From UBA11650 sp963997925 (GTDB taxonomy: Bacteria > Chloroflexota > Dehalococcoidia > Lucifugimonadales > UBA3495): a DNA stretch of 19,231 nt. This document shows positions 6,359-14,492 of the stretch, one piece after another. The notes under the pieces are model-generated. The model had not been told where the DNA came from, searched no databases, and saw nothing but the letters and a program-made list of their open reading frames with translations. The DNA is taken from the NCBI GenBank assembly GCA_963997925.1, contig CAXEOX010000053.1, forward strand, positions 1 through 19,231, read 5' to 3'. The position numbers were made by a program, and so were the translations under genes. Each line of letters begins with the position of its first letter. Within the stretch, counting starts at the first letter, position 1.

Positions 6359-7333
6359 CTATTTGGATGGGAACCGGGCCGCCAGGATGTCCACTATCAG
6401 CCGGGCAGCTAACCCTATGGTCACTTCGGAGTTGTCGTATGGTGGCGCAACCTCCACCATATCGAAACCAATCAGGTTGGAACGATTTACCAGAGCGGTA
6501 ATGCACTCACGAGCCTCGTGGTAGAACAGCCCGCCGGTTTCCGGGGTGCCGGTTCCGGGGGCTTGGCTGGGGTCCATCACGTCGATGTCGAAAGTGATGT
6601 AAAGGTTTTCGCCCTGGGGAATAAGCTCCACCACGCCTATGGGCCCCAATTCCCGGAACCGGTTGGTGGTGATGATTAGGGTGCCGTCTTGCTTAGCTTC
6701 CTCGTAGGGCTTTCGCCGCGCTGCCCGGATACCCGCTGACGTGATGTGGTCGACGAAGGGAAGTTCCCGGCAACGGCGGATGGGGCTGCCGTGGGTGTAT
6801 AGCACGCCTTGAACGTCATGGGTGTAGTCCAAGTGGGCGTCAAAGTGCACGATATTTAACGGCATGAACTTCCCTAGCCCCCGGACCACCGGGAAGGTGA
6901 TGGCGTGGTCGCCGCCCACCACCACCGGGAAGGAACCCCGCTCCACAACTTTTTCCACCACGGTAGTCAGCTTCCCAAAATTCTCCACTACCTCCGAAGG
7001 CACTACGGTGATGTTGCCGCAGTCGGCCATGGTAACGCCCCGCAGCAGCTCGTCTTCAACATCGATGTCGTAGAGCCCCTCGGCCTGGGTCTGGGCGCCG
7101 TAGGGGTCCGAATAGTTGTAGCCCCGGGGAGCGTCCCGGATGGCGTCGGGACCGAATCGGGCCCCGGGCCGGCCAAAGGTGCCCTGATCGAAGGGAACGC
7201 CGATTATCGCGACGTCGGCATCCAGTTCGTCAAGATTGGTGCACAAGGGAGTCTTGAAGAAACTCCGGGGCTGGGCCTTGATGATGGGCCAGACGTCTCC
7301 GGGGGGCTGGTTGGATTCTTCTGGTCGAGTCAT
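6359..7333 (-). CDS. Agmatinase/arginase-family ureohydrolase
   Basis: This is a 324-residue binuclear-manganese hydrolase that releases urea from a guanidino compound. All metal-binding blocks are intact: GGDHAITFP (His143), FDAHLDY (Asp165, His167, Asp169) and TFDIDVMDPSQAPGTGTPE (Asp249, Asp251). PFDQGTFGRPGARFGPDAIR (47-66) is the typical N-terminal signature, and HGSPIRR at 181-187 is the substrate-loop region. The ATG at 7333 is chosen because GAGGG lies about 6 nt upstream. The frame stays open 49 codons further but that stretch is basic, family-unlike and overlaps the divergent intergenic region. Agmatine is the most likely substrate, with guanidinobutyrate, guanidinopropionate or a related guanidine as alternatives. 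It is divergent from the Rid-family gene. Confidence 0.9.
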   Translation of the reverse strand: MTRPEESNQPPGDVWPIIKAQPRSFFKTPLCTNLDELDADVAIIGVPFDQGTFGRPGARFGPDAIRDAPRGYNYSDPYGAQTQAEGLYDIDVEDELLRGVTMADCGNITVVPSEVVENFGKLTTVVEKVVERGSFPVVVGGDHAITFPVVRGLGKFMPLNIVHFDAHLDYTHDVQGVLYTHGSPIRRCRELPFVDHITSAGIRAARRKPYEEAKQDGTLIITTNRFRELGPIGVVELIPQGENLYITFDIDVMDPSQAPGTGTPETGGLFYHEARECITALVNRSNLIGFDMVEVAPPYDNSEVTIGLAARLIVDILAARFPSK

Positions 7334-7544
7334 GTCTTCCCTCGATTGGCGATGGCTGGTTGAGATGTGGCACAAGTTTAGCAGTATGGCGGGAGAAGAC
7401 GCCATAATCGGGCAGCGGCCCTTGCTAGACAGCCTGTACCTTCGGAAGGCCGGTGTACCCCTACGGTGGGCTAGGCGCATTGGGATTCCCTGAAGAGGTT
7501 TGGCGTGCCAGCGTTTCTTGGTAGCGCGGCAACTGGGATTTGCT

Positions 7545-7550
7545 TATACT
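7545..7550 (+). promoter_or_regulatory. Candidate -10 element for the Rid-family gene
   Basis: TATACT (7545-7550) matches 5/6 of the -10 consensus. The only -35-like match, TTGGTA (7518-7523), is 21 nt away, which is too far. Transcription would begin near 7557, about 40 nt before the ATG, and this supports the ATG at 7597 over the upstream in-frame codon at 7540. Confidence 0.3.
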
Positions 7551-7596
7551 CGGGCCACCAAACGGGCTACTGGCCCGGAAATTAGGAGATAGCGAT

Positions 7597-7989
7597 ATGG
7601 CTAAGACCGTACTGAAAAGTCCGATACTAATCACCCCGAACGGAATCATGTCCCATGGGGTTAAGGTTCCGGCGGGAAACATGGTGTTTGTTTCGGGGCA
7701 GGTCGCCCGCGACTCTAAGGGCCAACTGGTGGGCAAAGGGGACATAACCGCCCAAACCAAGCAGGTATTGGAGAACCTGAAGTCGGTGCTGGAAGCCGGC
7801 GGTGCTACTTTGGATGACGTGGTCAAAGTGACCGTGTACGCGCTCGACGTATTGGGCCACTACGACCAGATCCACGCAGCCCGCGCTGAGTACTTCAAGA
7901 GCGACTACCCGGCGAGCACCATGGTTGAAGTCAGGTCTCTGGTGGACCCGGACATGCTGATTGAGATTGAGGCGATCGCGGTGGTGTAG
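7597..7989 (+). CDS. Rid (YjgF/YER057c/UK114) family protein
   Basis: At 130 residues this is the standard length of the trimeric Rid family, whose RidA members hydrolyse reactive enamines/imines made by PLP enzymes. Seen: MVFVSGQVARD (29-39), QTKQVLENLKSVLEAGGA (53-70), DDVVKVTVY (73-81), HAARAEYF (93-100) and the C-terminal EVRSLVDPDMLIEIEAIAV. The start has AGGAG 9 nt upstream. Odd: relative to E. coli RidA (EVARLPKD...), the catalytic Arg105 position aligns with Ser114, with an Arg at the preceding position. This pattern is typical of Rid subfamilies other than RidA, so imine deaminase activity is not assured. It is divergent from the ureohydrolase and is followed by a strong terminator. 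Confidence 0.88.
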   Translation: MAKTVLKSPILITPNGIMSHGVKVPAGNMVFVSGQVARDSKGQLVGKGDITAQTKQVLENLKSVLEAGGATLDDVVKVTVYALDVLGHYDQIHAARAEYFKSDYPASTMVEVRSLVDPDMLIEIEAIAVV

Positions 7990-8034
7990 GGGCAATTGCC
8001 ATTTTAGCGGGGATACCTAGTTGCATCGCAACAC

Positions 8035-8073
8035 AAAAATCAGGCCCGGCTCATAAGTCCGGGCCTGATTTTT
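8035..8073. terminator. Strong bidirectional intrinsic terminator
   Basis: AATCAGGCCCGG (8038-8049) pairs perfectly with CCGGGCCTGATT (8059-8070) across a 9-nt loop. It is preceded by an A-run and followed by a T-run, so it works in both directions. It ends the Rid-family gene (+) and the hydrolase gene at 8132-8989 (-). Confidence 0.92.
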
Positions 8074-8085
8074 TCTGTATTGTGC

Positions 8086-8116
8086 CATCTAGGAGACGGA
8101 TCGGTTCCCCTAGATG
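8086..8116. repeat. 8-bp inverted repeat next to the terminator
   Basis: CATCTAGG (8086-8093) and CCTAGATG (8109-8116) flank a 15-nt loop. On the minus strand it lies between the hydrolase stop (8132) and the main terminator, so it could form a second hairpin at the 3' end of that mRNA. Confidence 0.5.
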
Positions 8117-8131
8117 CGGGATCGGTGGTCC

Positions 8132-8989
8132 TTAGCCAAGCTGCTTGGCGATGAACTCCGAAGCTATCTTTACGAACTCGTCCGCCTCGGGGCCTGCCGC
8201 CCTAGCCCAGCCGTGGCCTTTACCCTGCCAGGGCACCAGTTGAGCCTTTCCGCCGGCCCCGTTGTAGGCGGCCACGAATCTCTCGGACGCTTCGATGGGC
8301 ATAACGTCGTCGGCCGTGCCGTGCATGACCATCGCCGGGGGTAGAGTGACCTTCTCGCCGCTCTGGATGATATTTATCGGCGTGGATTCGTGCATCGCTT
8401 CGTCGCCTTGGAAGAAGATGTGATGCTTTTCCATCAAGTCTGTGTTGCCCTTTTCCCTGGCAATCTCATACCTGAAGTAGGGTTCGATGACCGGCCAGCA
8501 TGAAATCGTAAACGCAAAGTTCGCGTCGACCTGGGATGAACCTTCCAGGGGCAGCGCAGAATATCTGGGGTCGGTGGGGCGCATGGCGGCCAAGGGCAGG
8601 GTGTGTCCACCGCTGGAGTAACCGATCCCGCCCACGGAATCTGGGTCTCCGTTGAAATCGCTGGCATGGGCTTTAAGCCAGCGGACGCCATAGTTGATGT
8701 CCTGAAGCTGTACGGGGTAAGGGAATCCTTTTCCCACCCGCTGGCCGATGGCGGCGACAACGATACCGGTGGCGGCCAATGGAGTGCTGGTGGATTCGTA
8801 TTCGGTGTGATCCTTGTCAGTCCAAGCCCCGCCGTGGATGCTCAGAAGCATGGGGAAAGGCCCTGGTCCTTCGGGCTGGTATATCCGCACCAGACGGGTT
8901 ACGCCGTCGACATTGAGGTACTCCACGTCATGCTCTGTTACTGCGTAGGACGCTGACGGGTCGTAGCGGTAGGCTTTCTTGGTTGTCAT
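8132..8989 (-). CDS. Alpha/beta hydrolase (carboxylesterase / kynurenine-formamidase-like)
   Basis: This 285-residue protein has a complete alpha/beta-hydrolase catalytic set: oxyanion motif HGGAW (52-56), nucleophile elbow GYSSGG (123-128, Ser125), acid in HGTADDVMP (Asp227 or Asp228) and base in GKGHGWA (His259). HGGAW plus GYSSGG places it near the HSL/BD-FAE (formamidase-like) esterases. There is no signal peptide, so a cytosolic ester or amide hydrolase is expected; the substrate is unknown. GGAG lies 7 nt upstream of the ATG. It is the last gene of a minus-strand group but has its own well-formed promoter at 9069-9097. Confidence 0.88.
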   Translation of the reverse strand: MTTKKAYRYDPSASYAVTEHDVEYLNVDGVTRLVRIYQPEGPGPFPMLLSIHGGAWTDKDHTEYESTSTPLAATGIVVAAIGQRVGKGFPYPVQLQDINYGVRWLKAHASDFNGDPDSVGGIGYSSGGHTLPLAAMRPTDPRYSALPLEGSSQVDANFAFTISCWPVIEPYFRYEIAREKGNTDLMEKHHIFFQGDEAMHESTPINIIQSGEKVTLPPAMVMHGTADDVMPIEASERFVAAYNGAGGKAQLVPWQGKGHGWARAAGPEADEFVKIASEFIAKQLG

Positions 8990-9068
8990 GGTTTAGCTCC
9001 TTGGATAAATCTGGATGTCCCAGGTAAAACTGGTTTTCACTGATTTGTGGCGTATTGGGATAGGGCGA

Positions 9069-9097
9069 ACTATAGGGCGGTAAGCGTAGGGAGTCAA
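9069..9097 (-). promoter_or_regulatory. Sigma70-type promoter for the 8132-8989 hydrolase
   Basis: On the minus strand TTGACT (9092-9097, 5/6) and TATAGT (9069-9074, 5/6) are separated by exactly 17 nt. Transcription would begin near 9062, leaving a leader of about 72 nt before the ATG at 8989. Confidence 0.65.
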
Positions 9098-9102
9098 CTG
9101 CG

Positions 9103-9981
9103 CTACAGATACTCCCCGTACCACTCCAACGTCTCCCCCATAACCTCGCTGAAGGCGGGTTCTGAGTAGACTTCGTAGTGGCCGTAGCCTTTTAGGACTA
9201 CTAGTTTTTTGGGTTCTCCGGCGTGGGCGTAGAGTTGTTCGGATTCTTCGGGTAGGACCAGACGGTCGTCTTCGCTGGTGATGAAGAGGATGGGGCGCGG
9301 GGATATCTTGTCCACGATCCATTCGGGGTTGAAGCCGATGGTGTCGTCCACGTATTCCATGGGTATGGTGCCTACGGCTGCAGGGTTTAGGCGGCGGGCC
9401 GCTGCCGCTAGTTCGGCGGATTGGCGGTCGGGAAGTAGTATCTCGCTGCGGTCCACGTAGTCAGATTCTCCGGTGGTGGCCCGCTTCTCCCGGTCTTCTT
9501 TGGAGCGCTCACGAAGGTCGACCCATTCGTCCACCCGCCGCACCCGGCTCATCCACCGTGCGCCGTGGCCGATGCCCACGACGCTGACGATGCACTTGGC
9601 CCGCTGGTCGATCGCGGCGGTCCAAGAGACGGTGGCTCCGCCGTAGCTGGTGCCGTAGAGACCTATTCTATCGGCGTCCGCTTCGGGCTGGATGCTGAGG
9701 TAAGTCATGGCGGCCTGAACGTCGGCGACGCGGCTGTAGGGGGCCAGGCGGCTGCGAGTGCCTTCGCTTTCGCCCCATCCTTTGTAGTCGAAGGTCATGA
9801 CGACGTAGCCGGCGTCGTTGAGAGTCTTGGCATTGTCCGGCAGGTACAGGTCCTTAACGCCCGTGTAGCCGTGGCAAAGTAGCACCGCCGCTCTTTGCTC
9901 GCCGGATGGTAGACCGTCGGGAACGTAAACGTCGCCGACGAGTTTGAACCCTTCACTGTAGAATTCTACTGCTCGCTTCAT
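9103..9981 (-). CDS. Alpha/beta hydrolase (dienelactone hydrolase / acyl-peptidase-like)
   Basis: This is a 292-residue serine hydrolase. Seen: LLCHGYTG (34-41, oxyanion region), FDYKGWGESEG (64-74), nucleophile elbow GTSYGG (110-115, Ser112), acid in SEDDRLV (Asp239 or neighbour) and base in GYGHYEVY (His268). A cap insertion rich in charged residues (about 135-200) precedes the acid. It resembles the DLH/S15-like 'alpha/beta hydrolase' group that acts on esters, lactones or short peptides. No signal peptide is seen. AGGAG lies about 9-10 nt upstream of the ATG. It is only distantly related to the neighbouring hydrolase (HGYTG versus HGGAW), so the two are not a recent duplication. An extended -10 promoter lies just upstream. 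Confidence 0.88.
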   Translation of the reverse strand: MKRAVEFYSEGFKLVGDVYVPDGLPSGEQRAAVLLCHGYTGVKDLYLPDNAKTLNDAGYVVMTFDYKGWGESEGTRSRLAPYSRVADVQAAMTYLSIQPEADADRIGLYGTSYGGATVSWTAAIDQRAKCIVSVVGIGHGARWMSRVRRVDEWVDLRERSKEDREKRATTGESDYVDRSEILLPDRQSAELAAAARRLNPAAVGTIPMEYVDDTIGFNPEWIVDKISPRPILFITSEDDRLVLPEESEQLYAHAGEPKKLVVLKGYGHYEVYSEPAFSEVMGETLEWYGEYL

Positions 9982-10013
9982 GCCGATGCACTCCTGACGC
10001 TGAGATTGGCAGG

Positions 10014-10022
10014 ATTATAGCA
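10014..10022 (-). promoter_or_regulatory. Extended -10 promoter for the 9103-9981 hydrolase
   Basis: On the minus strand TGCTATAAT (10014-10022) is a perfect extended -10 (TGnTATAAT). No good -35 is visible, as is usual for this class. Transcription would begin near 10007, about 26 nt before the ATG at 9981. Confidence 0.6.
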
Positions 10023-10046
10023 TCGGCGAGGTAGGGGCTCAGAAAG

Positions 10047-11285
10047 TTAGGCGGAAGAAGGGGTTCGTGACGATAGGGGAACTAGGAGGAAGATGATGGC
10101 GGAGGCGGCGAAGAGGGCGGCAACGTAGTACAGGGCGGCGTCCAGTCCCCGGGCTTCGTAGAGCCAAGCGGCAATCAGGGGCGATGCGGCGGCCATCAGA
10201 AAGCTGAAGAAGGCGACGATGCCCAGGGCGGTGGTAGCCACTTCCCGTCCTACAATCTCCAGTGTCGCAGCGGTCAAGATGGGCTGGTCTGGATATAGGA
10301 AAAGGCCCAACAACGCAATCAGGACGGTGAGGGCGATTCCGTCACTAAAAGCGACCAGCAACAGCGAGATGGCGCATGACCAGATCAGCCCTGGAACCAG
10401 CACCTGCTTGCGTCCGAGACGGTCCGACAGGTATCCCATCATCGGCTTGGCAATCAGCCCTATCGCAATCAGCAGACCTATATGGATACCCCGGAAAAAG
10501 GGACTCATCTCCATCTCTTTGTCCAGATACAGGGGCAATATGGTAACCAGGGCTACCAGGCACATGGCCCGGAGACCGCGCACAACGATGACTCCCCACA
10601 TGGCCCGGTTGCGGAGCAGACTCTTGGTTGCTTCTTTCCTTCGGTCGAAATCTGCTGCGCTGCCCGTGTCCGTGTCGGGTCCGCCAATGCCGCGGAAGGC
10701 CCAGACCGCCATGAATGCCAGGAAGAAGGGGGCGATGGCATAAACGCTGAGGATTCCTTGCCAACCCAACACCAATAGCAGCGATCCCGTCGCGACGGGC
10801 CCGGCCACGTCGCCGATGCTGCCGCCGACCCCGTGGAAAGACAGGGCCATGGCGCGGCGCTGGGAGAAGTGATAGGACAGAGACGCCGAGGCAGGCAGGT
10901 GCCAGATGGAGTGGGATATGGCGATTATGGCGATTCCAGCCAACAAAAGAGGATAGACCGGAGACAGCCCGAGCAGCAGAGCACCCAGGCTTATCCCACC
11001 GATGCAGACGGCTAAGATCAGGCCCCAATATCGCCGGAGAGGGTCGATGATGAACCCTCCGGGCAGGGAAACCAGGCCCGACGCCAGCTCCCTGGTGGTA
11101 ACCAAAGCGCCAACGCCGACGCCGCTCAGGTGAAAGGTGGACTGAATCTCCGGCAGCAACACCACGAAGCCTTGGATCAACCAATGGAATAGAACGTGAC
11201 CGCCGGCTAGGGCGCTAAGTACGAATCCGCCCCGATTCCGGACATCCCCATGACGGTGGAAATTTGCGTCGACTGTTTCTGCCAT
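10047..11285 (-). CDS. MFS transporter
   Basis: This 412-residue protein has the 12-segment layout of the major facilitator superfamily. The hydrophobic helices start near residue 21 after a short cytoplasmic tail. A charged central loop (about 198-230, FRGIGGPDTDT to RRKEATKSLLRN) separates two bundles. GYLSDRLGRK (284-293) is motif A between helices 8 and 9. The first-half counterpart is degenerate (GGFIIDPLRRYWG, 76-88). Substrate unknown; the family moves small molecules such as organic acids or drugs by proton coupling. It starts 32 nt after the TldE stop on the same strand, so cotranscription with tldD/tldE is likely. The ribosome site is weak (GCAGG). Confidence 0.88.
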   Translation of the reverse strand: MAETVDANFHRHGDVRNRGGFVLSALAGGHVLFHWLIQGFVVLLPEIQSTFHLSGVGVGALVTTRELASGLVSLPGGFIIDPLRRYWGLILAVCIGGISLGALLLGLSPVYPLLLAGIAIIAISHSIWHLPASASLSYHFSQRRAMALSFHGVGGSIGDVAGPVATGSLLLVLGWQGILSVYAIAPFFLAFMAVWAFRGIGGPDTDTGSAADFDRRKEATKSLLRNRAMWGVIVVRGLRAMCLVALVTILPLYLDKEMEMSPFFRGIHIGLLIAIGLIAKPMMGYLSDRLGRKQVLVPGLIWSCAISLLLVAFSDGIALTVLIALLGLFLYPDQPILTAATLEIVGREVATTALGIVAFFSFLMAAASPLIAAWLYEARGLDAALYYVAALFAASAIIFLLVPLSSRTPSSA

Positions 11286-11317
11286 AACCTGCTCTTTGTT
11301 TTATTGTGGATGGGGCG

Positions 11318-12649
11318 TTAAACCGTGACCCCGGTGAAATTGAAGCGGCTTATCTTCAGGGCCGGGACTTTGGTAGCGAACCCCACTTCGTTCAGCATGA
11401 GCTTGCTTTGGCTGCCCACGGACTCGACCTCGGCCAAGGCTTCCACGTAGGACTGGGTGAACCGCAGGTCTTTGACCGGGTGGGTTAGGTGGCCGTTCTC
11501 GATGAGGAAGGTACCGTCGCGGGTCATCCCGGTCATCACGCAGTTCCGGTTGTGCACCACGCGTGTGTAGTGGAACCGGGTGATGTACAGGCCCCGCTGG
11601 GTGGAGGAGATCATTTTCTCCAGGGAAGAATCGCCGCTTTTCATGAACAGGTTGGAGGCGACAGGAGGGCCGGTGAAGGTGTATTGGTGGCCGGTGGACT
11701 GTTTCCCGTCCTTGCCTGCGGTGTAGGAGTTGTGGACCGGCTCCAACACGACCCCATCTTGAATGAGTTGGGTGCGTTGACGGGGGACTCCCTCAGCGTC
11801 GAACGGCACTGGCCAGCCTTCCATGTCCGCGCCGTCGTCCCATATGGAGATTAGAGGGCTCATGGCTTGTTCGCCGATCAGTCCGTTCATCCAACTGCGG
11901 CCCTCTTGAACCGCCAGCGCGCCCATGCCGTAGAGGCTCAGGCTACTTAGCATGTCGTCGACGGCGTACGGGTCCAGAACAACGGTGTATTCGCCTGGTT
12001 CGACCGGTTGGGGGTTCTGGCCTTTCAAAGCCTTGTCCACGGCTTCGGCGGCTAGGGCGTCGGAGTCGATATCTTCTACCCGCCAAGACCCACCCTTGGA
12101 CCAGCCTGCCGATGTGTCGCTGATGGCCATGACTAGCAGTCCCGCGAATGTTCCCGCGTGATAGGCTTTCGCGCCTTTAGTGCTCATCACGGCGGATTCC
12201 TGGGTTCCGTTGCGGAAGAATCCCGAAGCTTCCAACCCTCCATCTGCCGCTAGTCCGCATACCGAGGCCACCACTTTGGCACGGAAGTCCGGGTTGTAGG
12301 ACGCGGTATCTAGGTCGTGGGTGGCTACTTGTGGCGGTGCGTCGGGGCTGGGTAGGCCGTTGAAGCCGGGGTCTTCAGGCATCAGGAGCGCGTTCTGATG
12401 AGCTAGCTTGGCGGCTTTTTGTATTCCGCCATCGCTGAGGTCGTTGGTGGTGGCCCGCCCCTGCCGCTTGCCCACCACAACCCGGATGTGTAACTGGGCG
12501 TTGCTGTGGGACACGTTCTGGTGGATATCGTTGGAAGCGAATCGGGTGAGGTTGAGGTCTTGGACGGACAGGTAGGCGTCGGCTTCCTTGATGTTTGGCT
12601 GATTCAGAGCCCGGGAGAGAACAGCCTCACATCTTTCTTGTCCAATCAT
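11318..12649 (-). CDS. pmbA: TldE/PmbA-type metalloprotease partner subunit
   Basis: This is a 443-residue TldD/PmbA-fold protein without an HExxxH site. In E. coli, TldE (PmbA) pairs with TldD in a heterodimeric protease that trims unfolded peptides, for example in microcin B17 maturation and CcdA degradation. Seen: an N-terminal domain to about residue 200, the strand VVLDPYAVDDMLSSL (about 225-239), GRSWM, DGADMEGWPVPFDAEGVPRQ, and the C-terminal GMTRDGTFLIENGHLTHPVKDLRFTQ block typical of PmbA. The start codon follows the tldD stop directly (TAA then ATG, 0 nt), so translation is probably coupled. Together they should form one cytosolic heterodimer, TldD supplying the zinc site. Confidence 0.87.
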   Translation of the reverse strand: MIGQERCEAVLSRALNQPNIKEADAYLSVQDLNLTRFASNDIHQNVSHSNAQLHIRVVVGKRQGRATTNDLSDGGIQKAAKLAHQNALLMPEDPGFNGLPSPDAPPQVATHDLDTASYNPDFRAKVVASVCGLAADGGLEASGFFRNGTQESAVMSTKGAKAYHAGTFAGLLVMAISDTSAGWSKGGSWRVEDIDSDALAAEAVDKALKGQNPQPVEPGEYTVVLDPYAVDDMLSSLSLYGMGALAVQEGRSWMNGLIGEQAMSPLISIWDDGADMEGWPVPFDAEGVPRQRTQLIQDGVVLEPVHNSYTAGKDGKQSTGHQYTFTGPPVASNLFMKSGDSSLEKMISSTQRGLYITRFHYTRVVHNRNCVMTGMTRDGTFLIENGHLTHPVKDLRFTQSYVEALAEVESVGSQSKLMLNEVGFATKVPALKISRFNFTGVTV

Positions 12650-14092
12650 TTAGAGGACCCCGACGCGAACGTTGCGGAAGCGGGCGGGGGCGGCTCCGTG
12701 GCCGGTGTGGCCGATCTGGCCGGGTTGGCCCTTGCCGCAGTTGGGCGTGCCCCACATCGTCCAGTGGTCAGCGTCGCAGACGGCGTCGCATGAGTTCCAG
12801 AACTCCGGCGTGATGCCGGTGTAGGTGGTATTGCGCAATAGCCGGCCCAGCTTGCCCTTTTTAATCTCGTAGCCGACCTCGGTCCCGAACTGGAAGTTGT
12901 AACGCCGGTCGTCGATGGACCAGGAACGGTTCATCTCTAGGAAGATGCCGTCGTCGGTATCGGCGATGAGGTCGTCCAACTTCCATGTTCCGGGCTCGAT
13001 GCTCACGTTGGTCATTCGAATCATCGGGATCCGGTTCCACGACGCAGCCCGCACGCATCCGTTGGAGGTCAGCCCCAGCCCGGAGGCGGTCTCCCGGGAC
13101 ATGAGGTAGCCGACGAAATCCCCGTTGGTCACTATCGGAGTGGATTGTGACGGCACACCTTCATCGTCCCAACCAAAGGACCCCAAGCCGGGGACGCGCA
13201 GGCTGTCGGCGGTGATGTTTACCACATCCGAAGCGTAACGGAAGTTGTTGAGTTTGTCGGTGGTCAGGAAGGACGTTCCGGCGTAGGCCGCCTCCGCGCC
13301 CAGGACCCGGTCCAGTTCGATAGCGTGGCCGCAGGACTCGTGGATCTGGAGGGCTAGCTGAGCGCTGCCGATGATGATGTCGGTCACGATGTTGCTGGGG
13401 CAAGGGTCGGCGGTGAGCAGGGCCACTGCCTCAGTGGCAACCCGCTCGGCGTTGCCAGGAAGGTCCATTGCGGTGATGTATTCCCAACCGGCGCACCCTT
13501 GCTGTCGTCCCATGGACTGGGGATAGGATCGTCGTTGAATCTCGTTGTTGCCGACGGCGTTGGCCGAGATACCGCCTCCCGCTTCGTAAACGGTTTGTTC
13601 CACGTGGGCGCCCTCGCTATTGGCGAAGGTCTTCTCTTCCTTGATGAAGATCAGGTTGCCCTGACGAGAGCGGATCCCCTTGACCGAAGCCATCCGCTGG
13701 TCGGCGTCCATCAACAGAGCCAGTTTATGGTCGGTGGAGATAGTGAAGGGGTCTTCTTCTATGGGAGTCGTGTAGGTGCCGCGGCTGGTTACCGGCGGAC
13801 CCAGGTTTACGGCACCCTTGCTGAGGGTTGCCGAGGCTTTGGCGATATTCACCGCCAGTGCTGTTACCCGGTCTACCTCTTTGCTGGTGATGTCATGGCT
13901 GGAGGCGAACCCCCAGCACCCGTTCACCAAAACCCTGACGCCGAACCCTAGAGACTCATCGAAGCTCAATGTGTCGACTACCCCGCTGCGGACGGAGATG
14001 CGTTCCTGGCTGGTGCGGACGATGCGGATATCGGCGTAACCGGCCCCCTGCACTTCGGCTAGGTCCAGAGCTCTTGAGACCAGGTCGTCCAT
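12650..14092 (-). CDS. tldD: TldD metalloprotease
   Basis: This 480-residue protein is the catalytic half of the TldD/TldE protease. The zinc motif is intact, HESCGH at 251-256 (His251, Glu252, His256), followed by AIELDRVLGAEAAYAG. The C-terminus carries GTPNCGKGQPG (Cys452) and GHGAAPARFRNVRVG; in E. coli TldD a Cys in this region contributes to the zinc site. Its N-terminus (SFDESLGFGVRVLVNGCWGFASS) is typical of the family. AGGAG lies 7 nt upstream of the ATG. It is the first gene of a minus-strand group tldD-tldE-MFS. The natural substrate cannot be inferred; no precursor peptide gene is seen beside it. Confidence 0.92.
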   Translation of the reverse strand: MDDLVSRALDLAEVQGAGYADIRIVRTSQERISVRSGVVDTLSFDESLGFGVRVLVNGCWGFASSHDITSKEVDRVTALAVNIAKASATLSKGAVNLGPPVTSRGTYTTPIEEDPFTISTDHKLALLMDADQRMASVKGIRSRQGNLIFIKEEKTFANSEGAHVEQTVYEAGGGISANAVGNNEIQRRSYPQSMGRQQGCAGWEYITAMDLPGNAERVATEAVALLTADPCPSNIVTDIIIGSAQLALQIHESCGHAIELDRVLGAEAAYAGTSFLTTDKLNNFRYASDVVNITADSLRVPGLGSFGWDDEGVPSQSTPIVTNGDFVGYLMSRETASGLGLTSNGCVRAASWNRIPMIRMTNVSIEPGTWKLDDLIADTDDGIFLEMNRSWSIDDRRYNFQFGTEVGYEIKKGKLGRLLRNTTYTGITPEFWNSCDAVCDADHWTMWGTPNCGKGQPGQIGHTGHGAAPARFRNVRVGVL

Positions 14093-14149
14093 TGGATTCT
14101 CCTAGGTGTGGGCGAAAGTTCAGACCATGATACAGCATGGGTCTACGGC

Positions 14150-14222
14150 GGCCCTCACCTCCGGCCCCTCTCTCTTAGGGAGAGGGGTGCCGACGATGGA
14201 ATTGTTGGCTGGGTGAGGGGCC
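14150..14222. repeat. Nested palindromic repeat element
   Basis: The outer arms GGCCCTCACC (14150-14159) and GGTGAGGGGCC (14212-14222) enclose an inner hairpin, CCCCTCT (14165-14171) / AGAGGGG (14181-14187). It sits just upstream of tldD in the 400-bp intergenic region 14093-14492, which holds no credible gene. Confidence 0.65.
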
Positions 14223-14265
14223 GTGTCTCTATTGTGATGCCGGGGTGATACCCACCCACCTTAAT

Positions 14266-14362
14266 CCTTCCCCACAAGGGGGGAGGAGACACGAGTAGCC
14301 GAGGAGGAAGATAATCTTGTTGGGTGAGGGAGTTTGCCCCTTCCCCCTTTTATGGGGGAAGG
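14266..14362. repeat. Second palindromic element with two hairpins
   Basis: Hairpin 1: CCTTCCCC (14266-14273) with the G-rich run ending GGAGG (14278-14286). Hairpin 2: CCTTCCCCC (14339-14347) with GGGGGAAGG (14354-14362). The outer flanks (CCACC before hairpin 1, GGAGTGG after hairpin 2) are also roughly complementary, so the whole 14250-14376 stretch can fold as one structure. Confidence 0.6.
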
Positions 14363-14404
14363 TTGGGATGGGAGTGGCTCGTCTCACCGGATGCCTAGCC
14401 ACTA

Positions 14405-14434
14405 TTGGTAGCGAATCGATTGTGCTGTTAAAAT
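14405..14434 (+). promoter_or_regulatory. Candidate promoter for the beta-propeller gene
   Basis: TTGGTA (14405-14410, 4/6) and TAAAAT (14429-14434, 5/6) are 18 nt apart. Transcription would begin near 14441, about 50 nt before the ATG at 14493. Confidence 0.4.
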
Positions 14435-14492
14435 CCCGTTTAACTCCGGTGGCACGAAAAGCAGTTGAACCCCGATGGAGGTCTAAGGCGAT

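Noticed and set aside
7334..7480. Longer N-terminus for the ureohydrolase
   Set aside because: The 49 added residues are basic and family-unlike, and the ATG at 7333 has GAGGG at the right distance.
7540..7596. Longer N-terminus for the Rid-family protein
   Set aside because: It would make the protein longer than the usual 128-130 residues and would overlap the -10 candidate; AGGAG precedes the ATG at 7597.
14127..14216. 29-codon open frame (+) beside tldD as a possible TldD/TldE precursor peptide
   Set aside because: It has no ribosome site and is composed mostly of the nested palindromic repeat.
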